NCBI GenBank assembly: GCA_965217095.1
Contig: OZ244235.1
Location: 5,518,001-5,582,000, forward strand
DNA length: 64,000 nt
DNA from: CAYNZV01 sp965217095
GTDB lineage: Bacteria > Latescibacterota > UBA2968 > UBA8231
Direction: 5' to 3'
Both the position numbers and the translations under genes were made by a program. This document shows, piece by piece, positions 26,967-37,080 of the stretch. How positions within the stretch are numbered: position 1 is the first letter of the stretch; every line of letters begins with the position of its first letter. A model generated the notes under the pieces. The model was not told the DNA's origin, ran no database searches, and saw only the letters and a program-made list of their open reading frames with translations.

Positions 26967-28268
26967 TTAGTAGAGAGCGGGTTCGGTACCTTTGGGAACC
27001 TGTTTAAAATAGTCGCCGGTGTCGGCGCACCACTCACGTAGAAACGATCGCATGCGCACCAAGTCGGGCGTGAAACGCGAGCTCGAGGCTAGGTTCACCA
27101 TCTCGCCCGGATCGGCTTTCAGATCAAACAGCTGCTCGCGATAGCGACCCCATTCGTAGATCACGTACTTCATCTGGTCCTCGAACGCGGCGCGGCCGAC
27201 CACGCCGTAGTCGTGGCGGTCGGTGACAACGACCAGCTGCTTGCGCCAGGATTCCTCGGCTTCTCTAGATCCTTCCACCAGCGGTCGGAGCGAGCGGCCC
27301 CGCAAACCGTCTGGTAGATCGGTCTCGGCGTAATCGCAGAAGGTCGGCAGGATGTCGAGCCCGGTGGATACAAAGGCGCTTGAGAGAGCAGCCTCGCTTC
27401 CCGACGGCGGTTTTAGGATGAAGGGCACCTTCAGCGCCTCCTCGTAAAGCACGTTCTTCCACAGCCATTGATGGGCGCCGGCGCAATCGCCGTGGTCGCT
27501 AATGAAGAGCACCAGGGTATCGTCGTACTGTCCCGAATCGCGCAAGGCGTCAAGAACGATGCCGATCTGAGCGTCGGCCATTTCGATCATGCGGAAGTAG
27601 GCGTTGCGGTAGCGCCGCCACCAGTTGGGATCGTCGATGGGTTGGTGTGCCGGATAGGCTGGTGTGTGGCCGCCGAGGTAGGCCTTGATGCACTGGGGTG
27701 TGAAGGGCGCCATGTGGTGGTTGGCGGGCAGGATCGGACAGTCGTGTATGGGGCGTTCTTCGACGGTGCCGAGGTAGGTGTCCTGGTCCCGCGCCCACTG
27801 ATAAATATTGTGCGGATTGATGAAGGAGGAGACGAGAAAGAACGGATCGTCGTTCTGGTTGCGCCCGCGCAGGAACTCGGCGGAGCGCTCGGCGGTGATG
27901 TCATCCCCCTTGGGAGCAAGTGGTTGATAGCCGCAGACGTCAGGGTCCTCGCTCAACGCGAAAGCCCGGTTGCCGGCGTAAAAACAGTCGTAACCAGAGC
28001 CGGACAGGATGCGGCCAAGGGTTTGTTCAGGGTGAGCGATGCGGTTGTCGTCATCGAACTCGACCTGATGGGGCAACCTGCCGGTGTGGAGGCTGTTGCG
28101 CGCGGGGGCGCAGGAGGGCGCGGCGCAGTAGGCGCGCTCGAAGCGCATACTGTCGGCGGCGAGGCGGTCCATTGCCGGCGTGGAGATCTCGACGTTGCCG
28201 GTGCAGCTCATGGCGTCGGCCGACTGTTCGTCGGTGAAGATAAGCAGGATGTTGGGTCGATTGGGCAT
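26967..28268 (-). CDS. Formylglycine-dependent sulfatase (cytoplasmic-type, no signal peptide seen)
   Basis: 433 residues. The N-terminal metal motif NILLIFTDEQ supplies the first Asp. The modification motif CAPAR (in SCAPARNSLHTGR) carries the Cys converted to formylglycine. LFISDHGD and VTDRHDYG provide further calcium/sulfate ligands, and the C-terminal domain ends with LFDLKADPGEMVNLA. It would hydrolyse sulfate esters of carbohydrates or small organics. No anaerobic maturase or FGE gene is in the window. It diverges from the isomerase at 28438. Confidence 0.9.
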   Translation of the reverse strand: MPNRPNILLIFTDEQSADAMSCTGNVEISTPAMDRLAADSMRFERAYCAAPSCAPARNSLHTGRLPHQVEFDDDNRIAHPEQTLGRILSGSGYDCFYAGNRAFALSEDPDVCGYQPLAPKGDDITAERSAEFLRGRNQNDDPFFLVSSFINPHNIYQWARDQDTYLGTVEERPIHDCPILPANHHMAPFTPQCIKAYLGGHTPAYPAHQPIDDPNWWRRYRNAYFRMIEMADAQIGIVLDALRDSGQYDDTLVLFISDHGDCAGAHQWLWKNVLYEEALKVPFILKPPSGSEAALSSAFVSTGLDILPTFCDYAETDLPDGLRGRSLRPLVEGSREAEESWRKQLVVVTDRHDYGVVGRAAFEDQMKYVIYEWGRYREQLFDLKADPGEMVNLASSSRFTPDLVRMRSFLREWCADTGDYFKQVPKGTEPALY

Positions 28269-28437
28269 CGGTTTCTCCCGGGCAGATTACGGTCTCGGGT
28301 TTTATTTAGCGGACAACGCCGAGGAAACTACGGCCGTGCCTGGTGGCGTCAACCAGCCTCACGCACTGGCGCCGGGGTTGGAGAATGAAGAGATTGCTGA
28401 TGCGGAACAGGAACCGCTAACAGGGAGAAAAGCGACC

Positions 28438-29358
28438 ATGGGCAACTACGAATTCAAAATGGGGATGTATCTGGGCGAGTTGCAGCAACCGTTCGAAGAG
28501 TCGCTGGCTACCGCGCGCGACATCGGCGCCAAGTACGTCTGGTGCGGCAACTACTCCCAAAACCAGATGATGTGCGAGCTTCCGGACAAGGATCTCGACA
28601 AAGCGGTGGAGCAGGTGGCGGCGCACAATCTCGAGATCTTCCTGCTCGATGGCGGGGGGCTGTTGAAGGGCGTGCATCTGGCCGAGCTGCAACCGGGCAA
28701 GATGCTGGAGCACGAGAAGTTCAAACAAGAGCTCGACACCCTCGAGCGCTCGATGGAGGTCTCGTCGCGGCTGGGGATAGGTGCGGTTTCCTGCTGCAGC
28801 TTCGCCTGGCCGGCGGAATACACCGCCGGTAAGCCGACCTGGCCGATGCGCTGGGCGACGCGGGGCGGGATTATCTCCGATGGCGATATGGAGAAGCTGG
28901 TGGAGGCGCTTTCGATGGTCGCCGATCTGGCCGAAAAATACAACATCGACGTTGCCTTTTTGATGATGCAGTGGAACTTCGGCAATACGAGCCGAAACTT
29001 CCGGCGCATCGCCGAGGCGGTGGGGTCGCGCCGGTTCAAAGCGCTCTGGTGTCCGGCGGACGCCCTCAATTGCGGTGAGGCTGACAATGCGACAGCGGGC
29101 TTCGAGAATCTGCGACCCTACCTCTACGGGGTGCATGGCAAGGATATGCACACGATCAACGGCGAGAAGCTCGAGTTCGAGTACCTGCCGATTGGAGAGG
29201 GGGACGTGGATTATCCGACAATTCTGAGGAACCTGCGGGACAACAACTGCGATGTGGTGCTGTCGATCACGACCCACTTCTCGCCACCCAGCGGTTCGAA
29301 GATCGAGGCGATGGAGACGAACTACACCAACATTCGTCGGCTGATCAGCGAGTTGTAG
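28438..29358 (+). CDS. Sugar phosphate isomerase/epimerase family protein (xylose isomerase-like TIM barrel)
   Basis: The ATG at 28438 follows GGGAGA at good spacing, giving 306 residues. The barrel shows the usual family pattern: FEESLATARDIGAKYVWCG at the start, FLLDGGG, LMMQWNFGNTSRN, YLYGVHGKDMHTI (metal-binding His/Asp region) and LPIGEGDVDYPTILRNLRD at the C-terminal side. Members bind divalent metal and isomerise or epimerise sugars. It lies between two sulfatases, which suggests processing of the released sugar. Confidence 0.83.
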   Translation: MGNYEFKMGMYLGELQQPFEESLATARDIGAKYVWCGNYSQNQMMCELPDKDLDKAVEQVAAHNLEIFLLDGGGLLKGVHLAELQPGKMLEHEKFKQELDTLERSMEVSSRLGIGAVSCCSFAWPAEYTAGKPTWPMRWATRGGIISDGDMEKLVEALSMVADLAEKYNIDVAFLMMQWNFGNTSRNFRRIAEAVGSRRFKALWCPADALNCGEADNATAGFENLRPYLYGVHGKDMHTINGEKLEFEYLPIGEGDVDYPTILRNLRDNNCDVVLSITTHFSPPSGSKIEAMETNYTNIRRLISEL

Positions 29359-29406
29359 AATCCTGTCGGCGGGGCCGACGTGCGATTCCGTCTGACGCCC
29401 TCCAGC

Positions 29407-30771
29407 CTACTTCGAGTAGGGTACATTTCCCACTTCATCTACCTCGTAGCCCCACTTCTCCAGATAATAACTCTCTTCCCGAAAGGGATCGTCAATCTGT
29501 GCCAACAACCGGGCTAACTCCTGCTCGAGCGCCTTTCTGATGCCAGCCGAGTTCGGGTCATCCGCCAGATTCTTCAGCTGGTATGGATCATTCAGATCGT
29601 CGAAAAGATTACACTCGCCTCGCGTTGTTCGCGCCCAGGTGTATCGACTCGTGCGCACGGCGCGGTATCCAGGATCTCCGTGGTTTTTCGCGCTGAATGG
29701 CGAGATGCTCATGTAAAGGACAGTATGGTCCGCTTCGACCTGGTCCCGCACGCATGCGGACAGATCCTTACCCTCGACCGCGGAGGGAATGTCGATTCCG
29801 CACAAGCCCAACAACGTAGGCATGATGTCGACGGTGCCCAGCGGGGTCATCAGCGTCCGGTTGGCACAATCGGATGTTATGGGTGGGTAACGCAGCAGGA
29901 ACGGAACGCGACACGACTCATCCCAAAAGACCTGTTTTATGAACGGCTCCATGCGGTGAGATCCCATCATCTCGCCATGGTCGGAGGCAAAGATGAGAAC
30001 GGTATTCTCTACTAGATCGTTTGCTTTGAGAGCCTCCACCATGTCGCCCACGCATCTGTCCAACGCCGCGATGTGGGCGTAATAGCCGGCCGCCTCCTGT
30101 CGGGTGTATTTCTCGAATTCGGGATCGTCAAAGATGACGTTTGGCGAAAACGTCACCGCTTCCTGGGTAAATCTCTGCTGATATTCTTCGGGGGCATTGT
30201 CGTGGGGGAAGTGTGGCGGTCCCAGCGACAAGGTCAGGAAGAACGGTTTAGCCGAATCCGCGTGTTGCCGGATATAAGCCGCAGCATCCTCGCTCTGGGC
30301 GAATGCATCGTAGCCTTCCCACTCTTTTATGTTTGCATCGTCGTTGTCGTAATACTTAGAACTCTGATAGTCGTGAGTGCATTCCAACACCTTCCAGTAG
30401 TCGAATCCCTGGCGACGTTCCGGAGGGACGTAACTCGAGCGCCCGTGCCCATCCACGTGCCATTTGCCAATGTAGGCGGTATCATATCCGGCAGCTTTGA
30501 ACGCCTTGCCGATGCTCTGCTCGTCCGGCGACAGCGGGATGTCGTTCATGAACATGCCGGTTGAGGTCGGAAGTCGTCCGGTCAGCAAAGCGGCTCGCGC
30601 GGGGGTGCAGACGGGAGAGGTAGCAATGGCGTTGGCGAAGTTGATCGACTCGGCGGCCAACCTGTCGATGTTCGGCGTTATGGCGTTTGGATCGCCGTTA
30701 TATCCGGTCGCTTTGGCGCGCCATTGATCGGTCAGGATGTACAAGACATTCGGTTTAGAATTGCTGTCCAC
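29407..30771 (-). CDS. Formylglycine-dependent sulfatase
   Basis: About 454 residues from a GTG at 30771 preceded by CAGGAG; an ATG at 30834 would add a non-homologous leader. The protein opens with NVLYILTDQWRA (metal Asp). The formylglycine motif CTPAR lies in SPVCTPARAALLTGRLP, then AYIGKWHVDGHG and IFASDHGEMMG complete the active site, and the C-terminal subdomain ends with LFDDLNDPYQLKNLAD. It is a choline-sulfatase/arylsulfatase-like member and the substrate is not predictable. The downstream isomerase converges from the other side. Confidence 0.9.
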   Translation of the reverse strand: MDSNSKPNVLYILTDQWRAKATGYNGDPNAITPNIDRLAAESINFANAIATSPVCTPARAALLTGRLPTSTGMFMNDIPLSPDEQSIGKAFKAAGYDTAYIGKWHVDGHGRSSYVPPERRQGFDYWKVLECTHDYQSSKYYDNDDANIKEWEGYDAFAQSEDAAAYIRQHADSAKPFFLTLSLGPPHFPHDNAPEEYQQRFTQEAVTFSPNVIFDDPEFEKYTRQEAAGYYAHIAALDRCVGDMVEALKANDLVENTVLIFASDHGEMMGSHRMEPFIKQVFWDESCRVPFLLRYPPITSDCANRTLMTPLGTVDIMPTLLGLCGIDIPSAVEGKDLSACVRDQVEADHTVLYMSISPFSAKNHGDPGYRAVRTSRYTWARTTRGECNLFDDLNDPYQLKNLADDPNSAGIRKALEQELARLLAQIDDPFREESYYLEKWGYEVDEVGNVPYSK

Positions 30772-30848
30772 GTCGTGCTCCTGTGATATTGGAACAAAAC
30801 TTACAATGCGGCTCAGTACGCGATCAGGCGGCAATTCTCGCCCGATAC

Positions 30849-31736
30849 CTAGTACTCGTGGCGCTTACGGGGAATATGGTTCTTGGGTTCCGCATGAGGA
30901 CGGACCAGAGTTTCAGCGTCATCCTCGATGAGCGGCCGGTTGGAGACATGAGGCGGTTCCAATACCGCTTTCTGAACCTCGGTGAGTTCGTCGAACCATG
31001 CTGGCATCTCAGTTTCGTAGATCCCGGTGCCAAAGCTGCAGAATTTGGGAGTGCAATGGTACAGGAGCGACCGGCGCTCGTAGTCTAATTTCCAGGGCAG
31101 CGAGCCGTGGATCGTCGTCTCCATAAAGATCACCAGGTCACCCGCCTTGCACCCGATGTTGCGCACCGCCTCTTTGTCGGTGTTGTAGAGCATGATGTCT
31201 TCCGGGCACTTGAAGTTGGCCTTGTGGCTGCCGGGCATAACCGTCACCCCGCCGTTGCCCTCCTCGATATCCCGCAGCTGATACTGCAAGATCGTCATCC
31301 CGGTGCGGAACCGACCGTTGGCGTAGGTATAACACTGGGCACCGTCGTGCTGCCGGCTGGTGTAGCCATGGAGACCGTGACCGCCACAGCCCTTGCGAGC
31401 CATTATGATCATGGGTCCGCCCTCCAGCCGCCAGCCCCGGCCGAACAGGGAGTTGAGGTACGGAATCGCCTTGGGATGGGTCATCAGGTCGCGAAACGGC
31501 TGGCACCATGGCTGGTCCCAGGTAAGCATTCCGTTTGCGGTGCGAATGTTATACTCCCCATCCATGCCGCCGGCGTACGAACTGGGTCCCGTCCACTCGT
31601 ACTCCTCCATCGGCACGACGTTGGCATCCAACGCGGCGTTGAGGGCTTTTACCTCGTCAACAGTGAGAAAATCCTTGATGTGAAGAAAGCCTTGCAAGTC
31701 GAAGAGAAACTTTTCTCTTTCATCCATTTCAAGCAT
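30849..31736 (-). CDS. Phytanoyl-CoA dioxygenase (PhyH) family protein with atypical metal motif
   Basis: 295 residues behind AGAGGAT. The double-stranded beta-helix pattern is clear (GGPMIIMARKG, GNGGVTVMPGSHKANF, GDLVIFMETTIHGSLPW), and the distal His is in TTIHGS. The first metal motif, which is HxD in the other four copies here, is not obvious: the corresponding segment reads GGHGLHGYTSRQHDG, and which residues bind iron is uncertain. It may be active with a variant ligand set. It lies just upstream of the sulfatase at 30771 on the same strand (77-nt gap), so the two may form a unit. Confidence 0.8.
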   Translation of the reverse strand: MLEMDEREKFLFDLQGFLHIKDFLTVDEVKALNAALDANVVPMEEYEWTGPSSYAGGMDGEYNIRTANGMLTWDQPWCQPFRDLMTHPKAIPYLNSLFGRGWRLEGGPMIIMARKGCGGHGLHGYTSRQHDGAQCYTYANGRFRTGMTILQYQLRDIEEGNGGVTVMPGSHKANFKCPEDIMLYNTDKEAVRNIGCKAGDLVIFMETTIHGSLPWKLDYERRSLLYHCTPKFCSFGTGIYETEMPAWFDELTEVQKAVLEPPHVSNRPLIEDDAETLVRPHAEPKNHIPRKRHEY

Positions 31737-32502
31737 TTTCTTATCCTCTTGTTAATAAGTAGTTTATGATAGCTGTCCTACTCTCGTCTGTCCCGCAACT
31801 GCCCCTCAAAGTGTGCTAGCGTTCGCAATTGAGCTCTTGAAATCGGGCGAGCCGATATGTCTGCCCGGTGTATTGACGAATGGGCCAGAAGGAATCGCCA
31901 AGGACGGCTTTCTGATCAAGCTGGCAGCCAATGCTGAAGAGCTCGAGGTGACTCAGCTGGCTATAGACAAGTTAATAGTTAGCCTAGTTGAGGCGAAGGT
32001 TGGACTCCAAAGAGCCGGCGAGAAGGTTGACGCAAGCCAAGCAGTGGCGATTGAGCCGCTCGCTATTGACAACAGGTTCGATCAGCGCCAAAGATGATCG
32101 GTATCTGCTCAGTCCCGCTCAAGTGCTTGAGCATTCGCTTGACGACGGTGCCGACTTCACAACGCGGGACTACCTGGCGAATAACGCCGTCAGCTCAATC
32201 CTGCTGGACAAAGTGCGGCGCGCCCACTGGACGCAGGTTCCCTTTATGGCGCGGATCAATCACCTCACCGTTTGGCGGAAAGTTTGCTGGTTTGGCAAGC
32301 CGTCAGCCTGCCAGAAACACCCCAACCACCTCCACCTCTCCGAAACTCCGGTAGTTGTTGAGATTGTTACGCCCTGTGACAATCTGTGACGCAGTGGTAC
32401 AGTGGAAGTTCTGCCGAGAATTTGTGCTTCTCATCTGTAGACTTCCAATAAGCGTTTGTTAACATACTATTTAGGCTCTCAGTCAGTCTTCGTAGGCGCG
32501 CC
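31737..32502. other. Non-coding or degenerate region, about 770 bp
   Basis: Only short overlapping frames occur here (for example 31813-32097 and 31988-32389 on the plus strand). They lack ribosome sites and resemble no known family; the minus strand is interrupted by several stops. It may be remnant sequence of a lost gene. The right end leads into the sigma-54 promoter at 32503. Confidence 0.5.
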
Positions 32503-32518
32503 TGGTACGCCGGTTGCA
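32503..32518 (+). promoter_or_regulatory. Sigma-54 (-24/-12) promoter of the NtrC-type regulator gene
   Basis: TGGTACGCCGGTTGCA is a complete match to the degenerate consensus TGGYRYR-N4-TTGCW, with GG and GC correctly spaced. It lies about 88 nt before the regulator ATG at 32606. Because that gene encodes a sigma-54 activator, positive autoregulation is likely. Confidence 0.75.
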
Positions 32519-32605
32519 ATAGCCCAAGGAAGGTGGGCGTAGATCGGGAAGCCGGAGCCTTGTTCGGTGGGCCCGGATTCTGAACGCCAATCAGGAGATA
32601 CCACA

Positions 32606-34120
32606 ATGATCGAAGACAGTGTTGCCACTCATGGATTCAAGATTCTTCTGGTCGACGATACTCCCGCCAATCTGGATGTCCTGTGCGAACTCCTCGAAGG
32701 TGAAGGCTACCGTATTTCCATGGCTCCCAACGGTACGGTGGCATTGAAGGTTGCCTCCCAAGCCCTGCCTGATCTGATCCTGCTCGACGTGAACATGCCA
32801 GGCATGGACGGCTACGAGGTCTGCCGTCAGCTCAAGCAGGATTCTGCAACCCGATCCATTCCGGTGATTTTCGTCACGGCCAGGGACCTGACTGAGAGTG
32901 TGGTGACAGGTTTTCAATCAGGGGGTGTGGACTACATAACCAAGCCGTTTCGGGACAGGGAAGTGCTGGCCAGGGTACAGACGCACCTGCAGATCAATCA
33001 GCTGACTCGGGAATTGGCGGCGAAGAACGAAGAACTGGCGCAGAAGAACCTCACGTTGGAAGAGGAGATTGCTAAGCGCAAGGCGCTAAAAGGACAGCTG
33101 TCTCAGCTTTCCGAGCAGGACGTCGAGCGTTGGGGACTGGAAGGCTTCGTCGGTCGCAGTCCGACGATAGAGCGGAGATTCAAGGAGATTCGCCTGATGC
33201 AGGAAAGTACCGCCACCAGCGTGCTGATCGGCGGCGAGAGCGGCACCGGCAAGGAATTGATTGCGCGGGCTATTCACTTTGGCGGCGCTAGATCGTCTGG
33301 ACCGTTTGTGCCTGTCAATTGTGCAGCGATGCCCGATCAGTTGGTAGAGTCGTTGCTATTCGGCCACGTGCGCGGCGCATTCACAGGGGCTGATACCGAC
33401 CGGGTCGGCTATTTCGAGATGGCGCATGAAGGTACCCTGTTCCTGGACGAGATCGGCGAGATGCCGCTGGAGTTGCAGGCCAAGTTGTTGCGGGTGCTCG
33501 ATGACGGCCAGGTTCAGCGTGTCGGGGCCAAAGAGAGTAAGAGGGTAGATGTGCGGGTTCTGGCGGCCACCAATGTGGAGTTGCAGGACAAGATTCAGAA
33601 CAACGCGTTTCGCCAGGATCTCTATTTTCGCCTGGCGCGCTTCACGGTGACGGCGCCTCCGCTGCGGCAGAGGCAGGAGGACATTCCTTTGCTGGCGCAG
33701 CATTTCCTGCAGCTGTTTGCCGCGGAGATGGGACGAGCAGTGCCCGATCTGAGTGCGGAGGTCCTGGAGATGCTCACAGCCTATGCCTTTCCGGGAAATG
33801 TGCGCGAGTTGAAGAATATCGTCGAGCGAGCGCTCATCGAGAGTGGCGGCGCCGAGATTCGGCCGTATCACCTCTACTTCTTGCCCGAGGTAGCGCCTCA
33901 AGAAAATGCCGCGACAGCAACGACCACAGCCGATGCTCTGCCCGCCGACCTGCCGCTGAATCTGGAGCAGGCCGAATTTTGGCTCATAAAACGAGCCATT
34001 GCCCAAGCCAATGGGAATATCTCCGAAGCGGCACGACTGCTGGGGACGAATCGCAATCGAATCTATCGCGCCCTGGCTCAGGATGAACATCGCAACGACT
34101 CCAGACAAACCGAGCCGTGA
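32606..34120 (+). CDS. NtrC-type sigma-54-dependent response regulator
   Basis: 504 residues from the ATG at 32606 (AGGAGA upstream). A receiver (ILLVDDTPAN, Asp about residue 61 in LLDVNMPGMDG, Lys in ITKPF) is followed by a coiled-coil linker (ELAAKNEELAQKNLTLEEE). The AAA+ domain contains GESGTGKE (Walker A), RGAFTGAD (sigma-54 contact loop) and FLDEIGEM (Walker B). A C-terminal Fis-type helix-turn-helix (NISEAARLLGTNRNRIYRAL) binds DNA. It should be phosphorylated by the propeller kinase at 39172. Its stop overlaps the start of the secreted 987-aa protein gene by four bases. Confidence 0.95.
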   Translation: MIEDSVATHGFKILLVDDTPANLDVLCELLEGEGYRISMAPNGTVALKVASQALPDLILLDVNMPGMDGYEVCRQLKQDSATRSIPVIFVTARDLTESVVTGFQSGGVDYITKPFRDREVLARVQTHLQINQLTRELAAKNEELAQKNLTLEEEIAKRKALKGQLSQLSEQDVERWGLEGFVGRSPTIERRFKEIRLMQESTATSVLIGGESGTGKELIARAIHFGGARSSGPFVPVNCAAMPDQLVESLLFGHVRGAFTGADTDRVGYFEMAHEGTLFLDEIGEMPLELQAKLLRVLDDGQVQRVGAKESKRVDVRVLAATNVELQDKIQNNAFRQDLYFRLARFTVTAPPLRQRQEDIPLLAQHFLQLFAAEMGRAVPDLSAEVLEMLTAYAFPGNVRELKNIVERALIESGGAEIRPYHLYFLPEVAPQENAATATTTADALPADLPLNLEQAEFWLIKRAIAQANGNISEAARLLGTNRNRIYRALAQDEHRNDSRQTEP

Positions 34121-37080
34121 GCGTCCAACCTGTCACGTTGCTGGAGAAGAAGCGCTTAGCCCTGCTAAAGCTTTGGTGGGGTTTTCCACTCATGCTCGCA
34201 GTGCAAACGGTGGCCGCCGGCGAAGAGTCGCGACGCGTGGGGTCGCCCGAGGTGCTGCCCGCGCAGGCCCTTCTCCGCCGCGCGCAGCCGGCCTACCGCA
34301 ATTACGCTTTGCAGAACTACACTCAGTACCCGGACCACTACTTTCCCTATACGGGCAACGTGCCGCGGGCGTTCTACGGCGCGTTGGGGGACTACCTCAT
34401 TACCGGATACGATCTCTACCGCTGGAGCGAGCGGCGCAGGCCGGGACAGGAATATGGGAGCTCCATTCTTAAAGACAAGGCTTGGGGGTTTTCCCACCAA
34501 GAGGGGTTATTCGACCGCCTGGCTGTAGCGCGTGATAGCTATCGTGGTGGGGGGTACAGCGTCGTTGTTGGCGACGGGTTGCTGGCGCGCTTCACGTCGT
34601 TGACCCTGTCGAAGGTGGACTTCAACGGGGTGCGGCTGGATCTGTCCACGCCCTATCTGAAGTTCACCGGACTGGGTTCACGCATTGGACGGCCGGGATA
34701 CGGCGGAACCGGAGACGCTGCAATCGATAACGCCGACGATGTCACGCTGCTTCTGGGCAGTCGGCTGCAGGCAAATCTGGGCGCTCTGGAGGTTGGGCTG
34801 AACGGAGTCAACCTGCACGCATATCGGAGTACGCAGCCGGGCAACAGTCTGAAGGGCGTACTGCCGTCCGAGCTGCCGCCCATAGACTGGATCGTGGTCC
34901 GCTTTGCGGACGATTCGCCAGCCGACGGAGAAGGCGGCGCCTTAGTGCAGGAGGTCCATCTGATCGTCAACGGGGAAGCGCGCCCGGATCTTCGACCCCG
35001 GGTAGTCCGGCACCGGGTCGGCGTGCCGTCCCAGGTGGGATCCATCTCACGGTCGACGGGTGAATTCCGGGCAGCCCTCTACAACCAGCTAGTAGGGCCC
35101 GGCGTCGCTCTCTACTACCGGGGTCGGGATGAGGTTCCGCTCTATGCCGACTACTTATATCGTCTCGACCACGAGGCCGGGGTTGATGTGAGCAAGAATA
35201 CCAATCTGGAGGGTCTGCTGGCGCATTTTTTGGTGGAGTCTTCAGATGCGCCTTTGCGCGCCGATGGCGACGAGCAACTGGTCTTTCTATTCGATCTGTC
35301 GCAGGAACCCTACGTCGAATCCGTGGAGGTAGAAGGGGTTCTGGGCAACGACTATCGGGTGGATATGGCGACGTTGACCGAGATCGACCCCACGCCGCGG
35401 AATCGCCAAACACAATTCCGGAGCACGTTCTACCGCACGGTTCTGCGGGCCGCGGGCCAGGTGCAGGACTTGTCGAACCTGAAGCGGGTGCGTTTTAAAA
35501 TTGGCGAGAACACAGCGCTCTTCACCTACAGTGTAGACGCGCATCTGGCTCTACCGGGCCTGGAGGTCGAGGGGGAGTACGCGCGCTCGGCGGTCTACGC
35601 CCGCTATCCGGCGCACGAGCAGGGCGACCTTCTGTCCGGCCGGGGTCCGCGGTTCGCGCAGCGGGGAACGGCCTACTTCATCGTGGCCAGCCACAGATTC
35701 GAGCGCGGGCGGATAGGCGCAGAACATTTCTCTATGCACCCCGACTTTCAGACCGAGATACCAATTTTTCAGGCCAGGAGAAACATATTCGACCCGGATA
35801 CAATCTTGTGGCGTATGCAGAATGAGACGGTCTACTGGGATCTGGTGCAGGACAACGAGGATGGGGACCACTATCCCGACGTCAAGTTGGGATCTCTCCT
35901 CGGTGATCCGTTTGATGGGTGGGCCGGCGGGGACCGCGATGTGAGCGGAGTTTTCCCGGGCCAGGACGAAGATCGCGACGGCATCCCCGATATCAACCGC
36001 AATCTCAACGACATTCCTGATTACGAAGAACCCTTCCTGCTGTACGACGTGGAACCGAATGACTACGTGTACGGCCTGGACCGTAACCACAACGATGAGC
36101 CCGATCGACGCGAAGACGATCTGGAGCCGGACTATCCCTACGACCGCGACCAACGGGGTTATCACCTCTTCGGGCGTTGGCAACTGAGTCCGCATGGATC
36201 CTTGAGTGCGGGGCGCTTCGCCATTGCAGAGATCGCCGGCGGCGGGCGCAATCGCTCCACCTATGCGCTCCTGACCTACCGCCGGGAGGGACGGGCGCGG
36301 CTGCGACGGCTTTTCTTCGAGCAGCATTTCCGCCGGGTTCAAGACGACATTGCAGACGAGTTTACCACGATTGTAGAACAACCCCGAGAAATGAGCGAAA
36401 TAAATGAATGGACCCGAAACGTAGCGCGTCTTCGCGGGAGAAAGCAGTTTCTCAACCAGTTGCGCGCGGATTTTCTGCTCTACCAGAACAGCTATGTCAA
36501 CGACACCTACCTGGTCGGGCGGCTGCGTCCTTGGTCGGTCCTCAACCTGGAGCAGCAGGTGCGGCTGCGGCTGAACTGGCAGCGGGGTGGTCGCCTGCCC
36601 AGCGGCGGCGCCCAGCAAGCGCGCCGCCTGGACTACTGGACCACCGTCAGTCGCGCGGACTACACTTGGCGGTGGGGCCAGTTGCAGCTGCAGCCACAGT
36701 TCAAGTTCATGCTCTTGCGTATAATGGACCGGCGCGCGGACCAGGCGCTGCGCTCCGAGTACAGGGTGGTCCCTATCTTCCGTTTGACCTATCCCCTCAT
36801 GAGCCGCACGACCCTACAGGTCGGCATGCAGGGGCTGGGGCCGCTGCCCTATCGGGTCGAAGACCAGACTCAACGCCGCAACAGTTTCGAACAGCACGTT
36901 GCGATGCTTACCCTGACCAATCGTTCGCGCTACTTCGGCTACGATCTCTACACGATCGTCGGGCTTCAGTGGGAGAAGAAGGTCTTCGAGGATGCGTCCC
37001 AGCAATTCAGGGGATTGAATGGCGGGTCATTTTTCGTGCGGACGCTGATCGGATTCACCGAGTACGGGAGGCTGCTCTAG
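34117..37080 (+). CDS. Large secreted/outer-membrane-like protein with calcium-type Asp repeats (987 aa), partner of the sensory locus
   Basis: The start is a GTG overlapping the regulator stop. A signal peptide (KKRLALLKLWWGFPLMLAVQTVAAG) precedes the mature protein. The middle has beta-rich domains (IDWIVVRFADDSPADGEGG). At about residues 615-665 lie thrombospondin-3-like calcium motifs (DEDRDGIPDINRNLNDIPDYEEPF, DRNHNDEPDRREDD). The last 300 residues consist of alternating strands ending FFVRTLIGFTEYGRLL, consistent with an outer-membrane barrel; the last residue is not aromatic, so this is not certain. No named family is recognised. The truncated homologue at 3846 belongs to the other sensory locus. 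The TAG stop coincides with the IS target site. Confidence 0.82.
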   Translation: MSVQPVTLLEKKRLALLKLWWGFPLMLAVQTVAAGEESRRVGSPEVLPAQALLRRAQPAYRNYALQNYTQYPDHYFPYTGNVPRAFYGALGDYLITGYDLYRWSERRRPGQEYGSSILKDKAWGFSHQEGLFDRLAVARDSYRGGGYSVVVGDGLLARFTSLTLSKVDFNGVRLDLSTPYLKFTGLGSRIGRPGYGGTGDAAIDNADDVTLLLGSRLQANLGALEVGLNGVNLHAYRSTQPGNSLKGVLPSELPPIDWIVVRFADDSPADGEGGALVQEVHLIVNGEARPDLRPRVVRHRVGVPSQVGSISRSTGEFRAALYNQLVGPGVALYYRGRDEVPLYADYLYRLDHEAGVDVSKNTNLEGLLAHFLVESSDAPLRADGDEQLVFLFDLSQEPYVESVEVEGVLGNDYRVDMATLTEIDPTPRNRQTQFRSTFYRTVLRAAGQVQDLSNLKRVRFKIGENTALFTYSVDAHLALPGLEVEGEYARSAVYARYPAHEQGDLLSGRGPRFAQRGTAYFIVASHRFERGRIGAEHFSMHPDFQTEIPIFQARRNIFDPDTILWRMQNETVYWDLVQDNEDGDHYPDVKLGSLLGDPFDGWAGGDRDVSGVFPGQDEDRDGIPDINRNLNDIPDYEEPFLLYDVEPNDYVYGLDRNHNDEPDRREDDLEPDYPYDRDQRGYHLFGRWQLSPHGSLSAGRFAIAEIAGGGRNRSTYALLTYRREGRARLRRLFFEQHFRRVQDDIADEFTTIVEQPREMSEINEWTRNVARLRGRKQFLNQLRADFLLYQNSYVNDTYLVGRLRPWSVLNLEQQVRLRLNWQRGGRLPSGGAQQARRLDYWTTVSRADYTWRWGQLQLQPQFKFMLLRIMDRRADQALRSEYRVVPIFRLTYPLMSRTTLQVGMQGLGPLPYRVEDQTQRRNSFEQHVAMLTLTNRSRYFGYDLYTIVGLQWEKKVFEDASQQFRGLNGGSFFVRTLIGFTEYGRLL

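Noticed and set aside
31813..32389. Short ORFs upstream of the NtrC-type regulator as genes
   Set aside because: They lack ribosome sites, overlap each other in different frames and resemble no family.
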